Of a stretch of DNA of 64,000 bases, positions 24,434-33,889 are shown in pieces (position 1 is the stretch's first letter; every line of letters starts with the position of its first letter). This stretch comes from Cynocephalus volans (taxonomy: Eukaryota > Chordata > Mammalia > Dermoptera > Cynocephalidae), in NCBI RefSeq assembly GCF_027409185.1, contig NC_084463.1:65581852-65645851 (forward strand), given 5' to 3'. The position numbers and the translations under genes are program-made. The notes beneath the pieces were generated by a model. That model was not told where the DNA came from. It searched no databases and worked only from the letters and a program-made list of their open reading frames with translations.

Positions 24434-24884
24434 CAAGGGTCTTCTTAGGTTCACGTAAACATTTGGTGGTGGAAGACTTGATTGCCATACTTGGCTTCAG
24501 GGCAGACTCAGGCATGCCTCTTCTGTGGGAGCCATTACTGCATTACATGGGTTTATCTTTGGTTCCCAGGTGAGAGTTTCAGGTACAAGGAGACAAGATC
24601 CACATTGAGTGGATGGGAGAACCATCCTGGCATAGAAGCTTCATGCCCTCAGAAGCTGCTATCTCTTGTAACAACGCTACAGCTATCTCTTACAGGGTTT
24701 CTGTAGGGGACATGTTCATTACAAGAAAGCCTGAATTTGTACTTCCTATCATATTATTGATAGTTCTTCAAGTCCAGATTCATTCTACCAATGAGACGTC
24801 ATTTTTACTATAAGCATAAAGCTTGTGGACATGCTACTGTTATCAGGTTGCCAAGGACATAGAGCTAGAAAGTTAACCTAAGTC
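24434..24884. mobile_element. Unidentified 451-bp insertion in old L1
   Basis: Bracketed by TTTTTGCCTACC (24422-24433) and TTTTTACCTACC (24885-24896), which look like a 12-bp target duplication. The interior is not L1-like. Its ends hold CTTAGGTTCAC (left) and GTTAACCTAAG (right), a possible short inverted repeat. There is no poly(A). Plus-strand frames of 74 and 66 codons overlap in it, with no family recognised. Confidence 0.5.
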
Positions 24885-25211
24885 TTTTTACCTACCTCAT
24901 AGTTGTCTTTCATCAAATTGAGGAAGTTCCCTTCTATTCCTTCTTTGTTGAGTGCTTTTCTTTTTTAAATTATGAAGGGGCATAATTTAGTCAAGTGCTT
25001 TTTGTACATGTACTAAGATGATTTACAGTTTTTCTCCTTTAATTGGTTAATATGCTGAATTACATTTATCAATTTTTGCATTCCTGCGTAAGACCCAAAT
25101 CGGTCATTCTGTACTATCCTTTTTATATATTGCTTGGTTCAATTTTCTAGTATTTTGTTAAGAATTTTTGCTTTAATGTTCATGAGTGAAACTGGTCTAT
25201 AATTTTTTTTT

Positions 25212-25369
25212 TTTTTTTTTTGACTGGTAAGGGGATTGCAACCCTCAGCATGGTGGTGTCTGCACCACGCTCAGCCAGTGAGCGCACCGGCCATCCCCAT
25301 ATAGGATCCGAACCTGCGGCCTCGGTGTTACCAGCAGCGCACTCACCCAAGTGAGCCATGGGGCCGGCC
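25212..25369 (-). mobile_element. Young dimeric tRNA-Ile-derived SINE, antisense
   Basis: The target duplication CTATAATTTTTTTTT lies at about 25197-25211 and 25370-25384. The minus strand starts GGGCCGGCCCCATGGCTCAC, has the GGATCCTATATGGGG junction, and ends in a TGACCAGTCA-like 3' part with an A tail (T run on plus). Same family as 4926-5096. Confidence 0.88.
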
Positions 25370-25969
25370 CTATAATTTTTTTTTATAATGTCCTTTGCAG
25401 GTTTTGATGTAAGGGTTATACTTGCCACATAAGAGGAATTGGATGTTTTTGTGTAAGATTGTTTTACCCTTAAGAGCTTGGTAGAATTCACCATTGAAGC
25501 CAGTGGTACCTGGAGAATTTTTGTCAGAAAGTTTTTAATTTTGAATTCTTTAGTATATATAGGGATATTAAAATTTTTTTCTTATGTTAAAGTCAGTTGT
25601 GATTTCTAGTTACTTGACTACTTAATCTTAAGTTGTATGGATAGTTTAGATAATTTCAGTTTACCTGTCTTCAGGTTTATTGGTTTTTTTTTTTTTCTAT
25701 TGTGTCTGATTTACAGTCAATTCTTTCTGAACTTTTGATTTCAGAAATTTTGTTTTTTCCATTTTTTTCCTTCACGATTCCAGCCTCTTTTGAAATACCC
25801 ATCTTTTTAATCTACTAAATCCATTTGTCTTCTCCTTATGCAGTATTGCACTATCTTGATAATGGAGATTTTTCAGAAGTCTTGGTACCTGGTAAAGAAA
25901 ATTATCTCACCTAATTCTTCAAGAATGCTGTGTTTATTCTTAGACCTTTGTAATTCCATACAAATTTTA

Positions 25970-26546
25970 TTTTTTAATTTTATTTTTAATTGCAACATAA
26001 TTGATTATCATATTTGTGGGGTACAGAATTGACTATCAGTATTTACGTACAATACGTGATGATCAAATCAGTATAGTTGACATATTCATTGTTATAAACT
26101 TACTCATTCTTTGTGTCCATTAACCAATTTCTCCCTAACCCTCCTCCCACTCCCCTTCCCCTTCTAACAACTATAGCTCTGATCTCTCCTTCTGAAAGTT
26201 CCATGTCTTATTGTGTTTGCTGTTTCTTTTTTAGCCCCATTTATGAGTGAGGACATGCAGTATTTCTTTTTCTGTGCCTGGCTTATTCACTTAACATAAT
26301 TTTCTCCAAGTTCATCCATGTTGTTCCAAATGGCAGAATTTCATTTTTTTATGGCTGAGTAGTATTCCACTGTGTATATATGCCGTATTTTCTTTATCCA
26401 GTCATCTGTCGATGCACATTTAGGTGGATTCCATATCTTGGCTTTTATAAATAGAGCTGCAGTAAACATGGGAATGCAAATATCTCTTTGACATGATGGT
26501 TCCCATTCTTTTGGGCATATACCCAATAGTGGGATTGCTGGATCAT
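25970..26546 (-). mobile_element. L1 3'-end fragment inserted in old L1, antisense
   Basis: Flanking CCATACAAATTTTA (25956-25969) and CCATAGAAATTTTA (26547-26560) form a target duplication. Inside is an antisense L1 3' UTR and the last ORF2 codons (minus frame near 26341-26550 with IRHIYTVEYYSAIKK). It is strongly 5'-truncated and has several stops. Confidence 0.85.
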
Positions 26547-28003
26547 CCATAGAAATTTTAGAATCAGCTTTTCAATTCTTACCTAAAAATCTATTTAAAT
26601 TTTTATTGGCATTACACTATTATTTCTTTAGTTTTACTCCCCTTAGGTTTAATTTGCTGTTTTTTTCCTAGCTTTTAGACAAGGAGTTTTTTAGTTATTT
26701 AGGTTTCTAGTTACTGAATTGATAACTTTAATTATTTAATCTTTGTTTCCTTAGTAGTTACATGCTCTTATGATTTTTTTAGTAATTACTCTAAATATTA
26801 AGATATATCACTTTATCAAAGCTTAATATTTATTGTTAATTGCATTTTTACCCTCTTCCTGGGCAATGCAAGGACCTCGGAAATATTTTCACATCTTCCT
26901 GACTTATACACTACAGTTTTTGAGTATTTTAATTCTGTTTATTTTAAACTAAGAAGATACTATTATTGTTGTTTTAAACAGTTATTTTACCTCACTCTCA
27001 CCGTTTTGTTCTCTCAATTCTTCGTACATATCTTCAATTTAAAATTCTAAAGAATTCTTTTGTTATTTTCTTTAATGACATACTGGAAGTGATCAATTCT
27101 CTTAGCTTTGCTTTGCCTGGAAATTTTTTTACCTGCCTTCTTGAGGGATATTTTTGCTGAGTTAAATATCTTTTTTTTTTTTGAATATAGATACCTTGTT
27201 TGGCAGTAATTATTTTTCAGAGCTTTGAAAATGTATTTTAATCGTCTTCTGGTTTCTTTTTTCTTTTCTGTTGAAATGCCAGCTCTCAATCTATTTGTTG
27301 TTTCTTTGAAGGAAATAGTCCACTTTTCTCTGAATGCTCTTAAATTTTTGTCTTTATCTTTCATATTCACTAAACTTCCCATGTTTTGTTAGATGTAGAT
27401 TTCTTTAAATTTTTTTTCTTTTAATTTTCATAGAAATTCATGAATCTGCAAGTTGATGCTTTTCAGCAGTTTTGAAAAATTCTAGGCCATTATCTTTTAA
27501 AATATTTCTTCTGGTCCATTCTACTTTCTGTCTTTCTGAGATTCCAATTATAAAGTGTTAGACTTTATGGCTGTGTCCTCTGTTGCTTGCCTTCTCTTCT
27601 GTGTTTTTCACCTCTTTTTTTCTCAATGGTTCATTCTGGATATTTACACTGACCTATCTTATAATTTATTGATTTTTTTTTTTTTTTTTTAGCTGTGTCC
27701 AATAGGCTGTTAAACCCATCCATAGAGCACAGAGGCCTGTGGACGGCGGAGGGGGCGGACCCGAGGCGGGGCGGGCCGGCACTGACAGGCCTTCGCCACC
27801 GAAATCGCCTTCAGCTGGAGGTGCCGAGCGCAGGCGGCGATACATGGCCTCAACATGGGAGGCGCGCTGCCCACACCCGGAGCTCGGCGCCCCGCCTGAG
27901 CGCGGGCGCCTCAGCCTGCACGTCCTCTCCCCTCTGGCTGCCAGCCCGCAGACATGACCGTGAAGCCTCCTCCTGGAATGGGATTTGCTTGAACATTTTC
28001 TTC

Positions 28004-28106
28004 ATGGAAGCGATGTCCCCCCAGCAGGAGACTCTAGTGGGGGCAGCCGGGGCACTCCTCTTCCCTGACAGGAGTGTCTCTCATCGCCGGATGCCCCAGC
28101 ACCAAG
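28004..28106 (+). CDS. ARHGAP20: ARHGAP20 first coding exon, with a one-base insertion
   Basis: ARHGAP20 encodes a RhoGAP with PH, RA-like and RhoGAP domains. The exon starts ATG at 28004 (MEAMSPQQETL), the N-terminus that I recognise, and ends at donor GTGAGG (28107). After CTA the sequence GTGGGGGCAGCC has one extra base. The expected peptide (QPGHSSSLTGVS, then STK) appears only in the +1 frame. The coding part is 103 nt where 102 would keep phase 0 into the next exon. Read from the ATG without correction, the frame would end at a TAA in the next exon. It is therefore a sequencing error or a pseudogene lesion. Confidence 0.82.
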
Positions 28107-28342
28107 GTGAGGATGCTGAGCAGGGTCTTGTGCCCTTGGCTGCCGCTGCCGCAGCTCCCTCTCCCCGCACACGCCCTCTGAGCCCGCCACCGTGTCACGT
28201 GAGCTGGATGCCGTCACGGGGCTTTAATGCTGGAGGCTTGTGGCCCTCGGTGTTCCATTCAGGGCCTTCGCGTGTTCTGTTGCCCCTGACGACGACCGCA
28301 CTGCTGTCTCTCGGTTCACTCCGGTACCAGCTGCCTTATTGA

Positions 28343-28437
28343 TCTCTGAAGTCTTAACCCGTCTCCAAAGTATTAACCCGTCTCTGAAGTCTTAACCCGT
28401 CTCCGAAGTCTTAACCCGTCTCCGAAGTCTTAACCCG
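28343..28437. repeat. 19-bp minisatellite, five tandem units
   Basis: Five head-to-tail copies of TCTCYGAAGTCTTAACCCG (28343, 28362, 28381, 28400, 28419), then a partial TCCCTGAGCG. Units differ at one to three positions. It lies in the CpG island, just after the ARHGAP20 donor. Confidence 0.95.
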
Positions 28438-29650
28438 TCCCTGAGCGACCCGCAGCCTCCCTCCCCGTCTCCACCCGCCGCAGGATCGGCAGCCCGGCTC
28501 CTCCCTCAGTCCGGGCCTGGGGCCTGGACTGGGGGGGTCACCTTCCCCCAGCCCCTCTGCGTGCTTGGACCCTGAGTCCCCTGAGGTTGTCTGGGCGCGC
28601 ATTGCCCCTTGGCAGGGTCATCTCCGAAGTCATCAGGACCGCCGGCATCTGCGTGGGCGCAGCAGCCAGCCACTTAGAAGGTAGGTGGACGGGCTCAGCC
28701 CCCTCATCTAGCCGCGGAGGTGCGGCTGCTGCTCTACGGTAATTTGGGGAGGGGAGGTGTTCCCGTGCCCTGCTGGATGGTCCTGGATCGGCCGCAGGTC
28801 TCCGAAGTGGTGGTCAGAGTTTGGAGGTGCGACTATGGATGCTAACGGTCGACATTCGGGTACATGGAGGTTTGGCTTGGCTTAGAGCCGGGCTGTGTGG
28901 GAGCCGGGGGCTGTGTCAGGGTGTCGCGAGGGCCGAGGTGGGGAGCCTTCGCCCTGCACTCGTCCCCTGGCCCTCGGGACTAGGGCAGAGCTGGAGAGGG
29001 ATCTCGGTGTCTGTGTGGGGGTGGGGGTGGCACGTGTTCCCTGTCAAAGCTGGGAGGAGGGATGTGGGCAACTACTTGTAGCGTTGCCATTCCGATCAAC
29101 ATGGCCGCGGTGTGGCGGGAGCATTCCGATCGGGGTCGGGTTTCCTTGGAACGGTTCCCTGAGCAAGTGCACGTGGGCCGCTCTTAGACACTGATTTAGA
29201 TGTTTCTAGCCGTGTCTGCCACCATCCCCGCCCCCTCACTCCAAGCACAAAACCTTACAATATTGGATATTTGGCCATTTTTGTTCCTCATCATGGCGGT
29301 GCTCTTCCAGCTTCTCTGGAAAGAAGATGCGATTGGAGGGATCATGTAGCTCTTACTTAGGAAATATCTTAAGGCATTGCACCTATACCTCTAGCTCCCT
29401 GCTTGTACTGATCTTACTGTCTTTCATAAATCTTCCCAACAGGATCGTGGGTCGGCTGGAGGTCAGTTGAAGAGAGGTGAGATCTGTACGCTGTCTAGGA
29501 GTGTATGTAAGTTCCCAAGGACTTTAATCGTGTCGCAGAGCCATCTAGGGGTGTCGTGAGCTTGATGATGTATGGGCTGTAGTGCCGGCTCAGCCTTTGA
29601 TGTATTCAAGCTGCGGTTTGTCCTTGTCGCTTTTCCCCTTCAGAGATGGA
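28438..29650 (+). other. GC-rich first-intron sequence of ARHGAP20
   Basis: No conserved gene was recognised. A splice-like segment exists at 28616-28679 (preceded by TTGGCAG, followed by GTAGGTGG) but its product is unknown. GC content falls after about 29130. Confidence 0.45.
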
Positions 29651-29651
29651 A

Positions 29652-29677
29652 GGGGGGGGAGAGAGAGAGAGAGAGAG

Positions 29678-29732
<55 letters not shown>
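29652..29732. repeat. Compound (GA)n(GT)n microsatellite
   Basis: A G-run is followed by about 11 GA units, then about 26 GT units ending near 29732. Confidence 0.97.
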
Positions 29733-29733
<1 letters not shown>

Positions 29734-30004
29734 CAAGTCTTCCTAAATAACACGTATGAATTTAGTGCTACATTTGGGAAAATAAATGAATGTTAAGTAA
29801 TTGACAGAGGTTTTAAAGCATTTTTTATTTTTGTAAACTTACAGAATTGGGAAAAAATAAGACATTTTCCTGAACAGTTCTGAGTGTTATTAAGCATACT
29901 GGTAAAGGGGGAATAATTAAAGAATAGCATCATTTATCAAGTAGTACTTGCCCAATAAATAAAAGGTTGCTTTGCCCTTTTCCCACTTTTTTACTCAGTG
30001 TAAA

Positions 30005-30465
30005 TGTAAATTGATAATGTTGCTCACCTGCTTAAAATTTTGTAGTGGCTTTCGGTCACATTTATAACAACATTTAGACCTCTTTTCGTCCTCATTTGTG
30101 TGTTCTCTAGCCACGTGGGCCTTCTTTCTCATACATCAAATCATCAAATGCATTCCTGTTTTGAGGCCATGGTGTCTTTGCAGTGTTGACTGTTTCATGT
30201 TGTTCAGACCTTAGGTTCTCCCACAGGGCTGTCCCGACTACCTAAATGGAAGTTGCCCCACAGTCATGCTCTGTACCTTCTGCTTTATTGTCATCTCAGC
30301 ATTCATCCTTGTTTGATATTTTATTTACTTGCTTTTCATCTGTTACCTGTATCTCTCCCCAGATTGTGAAAATATTGAGATAGGGACCTTCTCTATATTG
30401 TTCAAGGCTACCTCCCTGTGCCTAGAGTAGTGCTTGCTACATATTAGGTGTTTCATCAATGCTAG
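30005..30465 (+). repeat. L2 LINE 3' end, sense
   Basis: Phrases in L2 order: TTTTGTAGTGGCTTTCGGTC, TCTCCCCAGATTGTGAAAAT, GATAGGGACCTTCTCTATA, CTCCCTGTGCCTAGAGTAGT and ATATTAGGTGTTTCATCAAT. Confidence 0.75.
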
Positions 30466-30530
30466 TCAGGTTATGTACAGTGGTGAACAAGGCAGATATG
30501 ATTCCTGTCCTCAGAATTTATGGTTTAGAG

Positions 30531-30726
30531 CAGGGTCAGCAAACCTTTTCTTAAAGGACCAGGTAATATTTTCGGATTGCAGGACATACCTACTCTGTTG
30601 CAGTTCCTCAGCTCTGCCATTGTAGCACTGTGAACAATATGCATATGAATGGGCTTGTGTGTTCCAGTAAAACTTTATTTAGAAAAACATGCTGTTATTC
30701 CCTGTTGTGTAGTTTCCTGACCCCTG
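30531..30726 (+). mobile_element. hAT-type MITE with 8-bp target duplication
   Basis: Starts CAGGGTCAGCAAACC and ends TTTCCTGACCCCTG, which are complementary ends. The flanks GTTTAGAG (30523-30530) and GTCTAGAG (30727-30734) differ at one base. Interior phrases CTCTGCCATTGTAGCACTG and AATGGGCTTGTGTGTTCC fit a common Charlie-related mammalian MITE. Subfamily not named. Confidence 0.85.
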
Positions 30727-30734
30727 GTCTAGAG

Positions 30735-30858
30735 CAGTCCTGTTGAGTGGAACTTTGTGCATTGATGGAACTGTTCTTTATTTATAATGTCCCGTTTAGT
30801 AGCCACTGTGCTACATATGGCTCTTGAAATGTGGCTGGTTCAACTGAGGAGCTAAAAT
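30735..30858. repeat. Old dispersed repeat fragment
   Basis: The phrases TAGTAGCCACTGTGCTACAT and CTTGAAATGTGGCTGGTTCA belong to a common ancient mammalian repeat. A related antisense-like copy is at 43190-43315. Family not assigned. Confidence 0.35.
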
Positions 30859-30859
30859 T

Positions 30860-31312
30860 TTTCAACAGCTTCATTGAGGTATAATTGACATACAGCTAAC
30901 TGTACATATTTAAAGTATTGTAAATTTATGAGTTTTGACATAAGTTTGATGCATGTGAAACCATCTCCACAGTCAAGGTAAGGGATATATTCATCATCCC
31001 TCGAAGTTCCGTCCTGTCCCTTTCTAATCCCTTTAGTCTCTCCCCATTCCCAGGCACCCACGGGCCTGCTTTCTGTTGCTGTAGGTTAATTTGCATTTTC
31101 AAGACTTTTATATAAACGGAATCAGACTTTACATTTGCCTGGCTTCTTTTGGTTTGAGATTCATCTGTGGATTTGCATGTACTGATAGTTCATTTCATTG
31201 CTGAGTAGTATTCTCCTGTAGAGATAGACCACAGTTTGTTTATCTATTCACCTATTAGTGGACATCTGGATTATTTCCAGGTTTTGGCTATTACAAATAA
31301 AGCTACTGCTGC
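30860..31312 (-). mobile_element. Old L1M 3'-end fragment, antisense
   Basis: Plus strand: TTCATTGAGGTATAATTGAC, then AAACCATCTCCACAGTCAAG, GCTGAGTAGTATTCTCCTGT and GGATTATTTCCAGGTTTTGG. This is the 3' end of an L1M, stopping abruptly at AAATAAAGCTACTG where the next element starts. Confidence 0.8.
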
Positions 31313-31745
31313 TGGAGGCCATTGCTGCAAGCTGTTGCTGCCGGTGTCCCCAGGATGTCCTGGGAAGCCACCACCACTGCTGCTTCTGCTGCTACTGGAG
31401 GACTGCCAATGGCTCCCGGGATCTTTCCCAATTACCTAGTGTGGACCTGTGTGTGAGGGGTCTATGACCCAGTCTGTACAATGGCTTTGAAGTGTCTGAG
31501 CCCTAGCCCTGACAGTACAAGTGGAAACTTAGTATAACTAAAATAATGAAATGTTTTGGCTTTAGTTATGAATTGCCTAGCCACACAATTGGTGTTGTCA
31601 CGTAGCTTTACCATTGCCTGTGTCGGCAGGAATCCAACAATAACCCCAACCAGACAATTGGTGTAACTACTGCTGTAACAATACAGTACAGGTAGTAGGA
31701 ATCAAGCCAAGGTCTGAAGGCGAAACAGAATCCTGCAAAAAATTT
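31313..31745 (-). mobile_element. LTR-like element, relative of 62518-63110
   Basis: Shares with the element at 62.5-63.1 kb an ordered set of phrases: GGCTCC...GGATCTTT, GACCCAGTCTGT..AATGG, TGAAGTGTCTGAG, ACAATTGGTGTTGTCACGTA and AGACAATTGGT. It lies immediately 3' (on the minus strand) of the retroviral env-like remnant, consistent with a 3' LTR. Its GCTGCT-rich edge (31313-31400) is specific to this copy. Confidence 0.6.
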
Positions 31746-32900
31746 AGACTATAGCTTGATGCATATGAACAAACTGCCACTTTTTTTGTAGTAAAATCAA
31801 TGCAGTATTCCATTACTGAGACTCTTCACATCGGGAGGTGCTGCTATATCCTGCTATACAAATACTTGTCTTCCAAATTTCCTTTCTCCCTGCAACCTGT
31901 GCAGTTACATTAGCCTCAGGATGTTAGATTCCTGAGGTTCCGAAGAGGTGTGACTAATAGAAATAGTGAGATGAGACTAGCAAGATAGAATATATAAACT
32001 AGGTGATTGAAATCACTAGGGTTGGGAGAGATTAGAGTCTTCTGGAAATCTGACAGCTGTGGGCTGTTTCTCTAGAAGAAAAGCACCAAATAAATATACA
32101 TCATGCAAAAAATGTTATACAAGTAACCTGGCCTGAAACTGATTCATGGTTAATAACTCCTGATCAATATGTTTGATATTCTCTGTTTCTTAACCCATTT
32201 GTTTCTTGTCTTTGATCAGTGTTTTCAATAATTGTTTCAGCTGCTGTCTCAGCTGTGGTAAGAAGATTTGGGTGTACAGACTCCGTATGTGAGCCAAAAG
32301 ATTAATGAGGGGAACAGAAACACTAAGGCCAGAGCAGTGATGACAACAGTAAGTTGGGAGAGATCCCTGGGGCCATTGTGAATTTGTGGGATAAGAATTG
32401 TGCCAAAGAATTTCAGTATCCCCTTCCCACTGGATGATTCCTCCTCTATTCCTATGCTAGGATGTAGGTTTTATTTTACTAGCCAAGAAACAGTTCCTTT
32501 ATGAGTCATGTAATGAGATACTGACACTGAGCCAGCTGGTTAGTTTTATATGGTTCCTATTAGAGCAACATCCAGTTCCCAAGCATGACTGCCCTAGGCC
32601 CACCCACAGACATGGGTGAGACTTCTGGTTAGGATAGGGCGAAAGGGTATAGCAGGAAGAATGGCTTTAGTGTGACACAGCCTGAACTTCCCTCATGGCT
32701 ATTTGTGGTTATATTGTTAATTTTACTCATCTGTCTCTAGTGGCAGGCTCTCTGGCTGTATCTAGAGATATTAAGATTGAATTTAGAGAGTAATTATCTG
32801 GACAATCCAAACCTCATTCACCACAAATTTTAGGTCATTGGAAACAGAGTACCTGACTTATCGAGTTTATCTTCTATTAATATACCACCTAGAAGAGAAA
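31746..32900 (-). mobile_element. Endogenous retrovirus internal remnant with env-like segment
   Basis: A minus-strand frame at about 32440-32240 encodes a hydrophobic segment of roughly 20 residues (LALVFLFPSLIFWLT), then a short polar tail and a stop. This is the layout of a retroviral Env transmembrane anchor. Upstream, stops and frameshifts break the sequence, so it cannot be translated. Together with the LTR-like element to the left it reads as a minus-strand provirus remnant. The retroviral class is unassigned, and the 5' part is not identified. Confidence 0.45.
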
Positions 32901-33490
32901 AAATGATTTTTTTCTTTTTTTAAAAAAAGTTACACTAAAAAAGCCTATTTGGAGGAAGAGATTCCCAAATGTGCAAATATTTCAATGTAGAACAAAATTT
33001 AAAAGCTGATTAAATGTTTATGTAAAAATTTAGTCTCTATGCCTTCACTTTAACAGTTTTTTTCTTCTCGTTTACTGGATCTTTCCAAGTACTGTCTTTC
33101 CTTGAAGCTCAGTTTGGGGCCTGTCCTGCCTATGAGATAGGAATAGTAGTTCCTACCCTGATGACATTTTGGGATATAAATGAGATAATCTATGTCCAGC
33201 CTTTAACATAGGGCCTGACACATGATAAGCAATAGTAATGGTTATGATCTTACTTTTCCCAAATACTCAGATCAACATTTAACCTGTTTATTCTCATAAG
33301 AAACACTGCCTATACCATGTTTGACACTTACTATCCCATTTTTGATGTTATAGTTTATCTCCATAATGAAATTTAGGTTCCTTACTAGGTAAAGATAGGC
33401 AATAGAAAATTTGTTGATTTGAGTTGAAAATCAACATTTACTTCCCTTATAAGCCACATGGTCTTCATTTCAATATTTTTTTCCTCACAG
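32901..33490 (+). other. ARHGAP20 intron end, no feature seen
   Basis: AT-rich, non-repetitive sequence leading into the acceptor CCTCACAG at 33483-33490. Confidence 0.4.
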
Positions 33491-33567
33491 AAAATGGAAG
33501 CAGAAAGGAGGAGGAGTGCTCCATCTCATATCCTGGGTAAAGCCTTACAAAAGCGGCCTGGTACCAG
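33491..33567 (+). CDS. ARHGAP20: ARHGAP20 second coding exon (ERRRSAPS motif)
   Basis: Acceptor TTTTTTTCCTCACAG precedes and donor GTGAGTGC follows. Length is 25 codons plus 2 nt, entered in phase 0. The peptide is KMEAERRRSAPSHILGKALQ followed by KRPGT. I recognise it as the ARHGAP20 segment before the PH domain. In human and mouse, as I recall them, this segment reads KTLA where this copy has EA, SLIL for SHIL, and an Asp where this has Gly before KALQ. These changes fall in a conserved stretch and there is an in-frame deletion, which suggests relaxed constraint. With the frameshift in the previous exon, a decayed copy is possible. No following exon was found to 64 kb. Confidence 0.8.
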
Positions 33568-33584
33568 GTGAGTGCTAAGTTTTA

Positions 33585-33672
33585 TTTGAGGGTGCTTCAG
33601 AAAGTTCACGGAAAGATCCATATTGTTTTTTAATTCTATTCTTCCACGAAATTTTTGAAGTACTCTGGTATT
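33585..33672. mobile_element. Mariner-like palindromic MITE
   Basis: About 88 bp. The left end GGGTGCTTCAGAAAGTTCAC is mirrored by the right end AAATTTTTGAAGTACTC. The copy at 55846-55919 shares both ends. TA-type flanks are suggested but not clear. Confidence 0.6.
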
Positions 33673-33889
33673 ATACATTGGTATGTGCTTGGAACATTAT
33701 ATTAGACGAAGAGTGTTTTGCATCACATTTTTTTACATGTGGGGTTGTTTGTTTTATTAGTACCAGAATTCTCTAATTAATAATAGGAAATTTGACATTT
33801 GTTCTGAGATTATTTAATAAGATCTATTCTTTATGGGAATTATAAAGCCTTTTAGAGCTGGTATGTATGCTTGGTTGCTTCTTTGTCTT

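Larger units (their letters stand above)
19800..27728 (-). mobile_element. Old L1M element(s), antisense, host of nested insertions
   Basis: The 3' end lies near 19800 (TTTTGAGGTATAATTGTCAT on the plus strand), and the element runs rightward through ORF2 antisense phrases to about 27728 (GCTGTTAAACCCATCCATAG). All frames are decayed. Inserts are MER20 (20264-20462), a young L1 (20749-23160), a 451-bp unknown (24434-24884), a SINE (25212-25369) and an L1 fragment (25970-26546). Its right edge abuts the CpG island. Confidence 0.75.
27729..29130 (+). promoter_or_regulatory. ARHGAP20: CpG island, likely ARHGAP20 promoter region
   Basis: Composition changes abruptly at about 27729 from AT-rich L1 to GC- and CpG-rich DNA with GGGGCGG-type (Sp1-like) sites at 27750-27776. 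The recognisable ARHGAP20 start codon lies inside it at 28004. CpG density stays high to about 29130. Promoter function is inferred from composition and position. Confidence 0.65.

Noticed and set aside
27695-28342. A 215-codon open frame through the CpG island
   Set aside because: High GC content removes stops. Only the part from 28004 has a recognisable gene, ARHGAP20, and it changes frame shortly after.
28343-28437. Tandem units considered as a CRISPR array
   Set aside because: Units are contiguous with no spacers and the context is mammalian, so this is a minisatellite.
31236-31467. Leu/Cys-rich open frames over a GCTGCT-rich segment
   Set aside because: They straddle the joint between an old L1 and an LTR-like element. 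The composition comes from the triplet-rich edge, not from a protein family.
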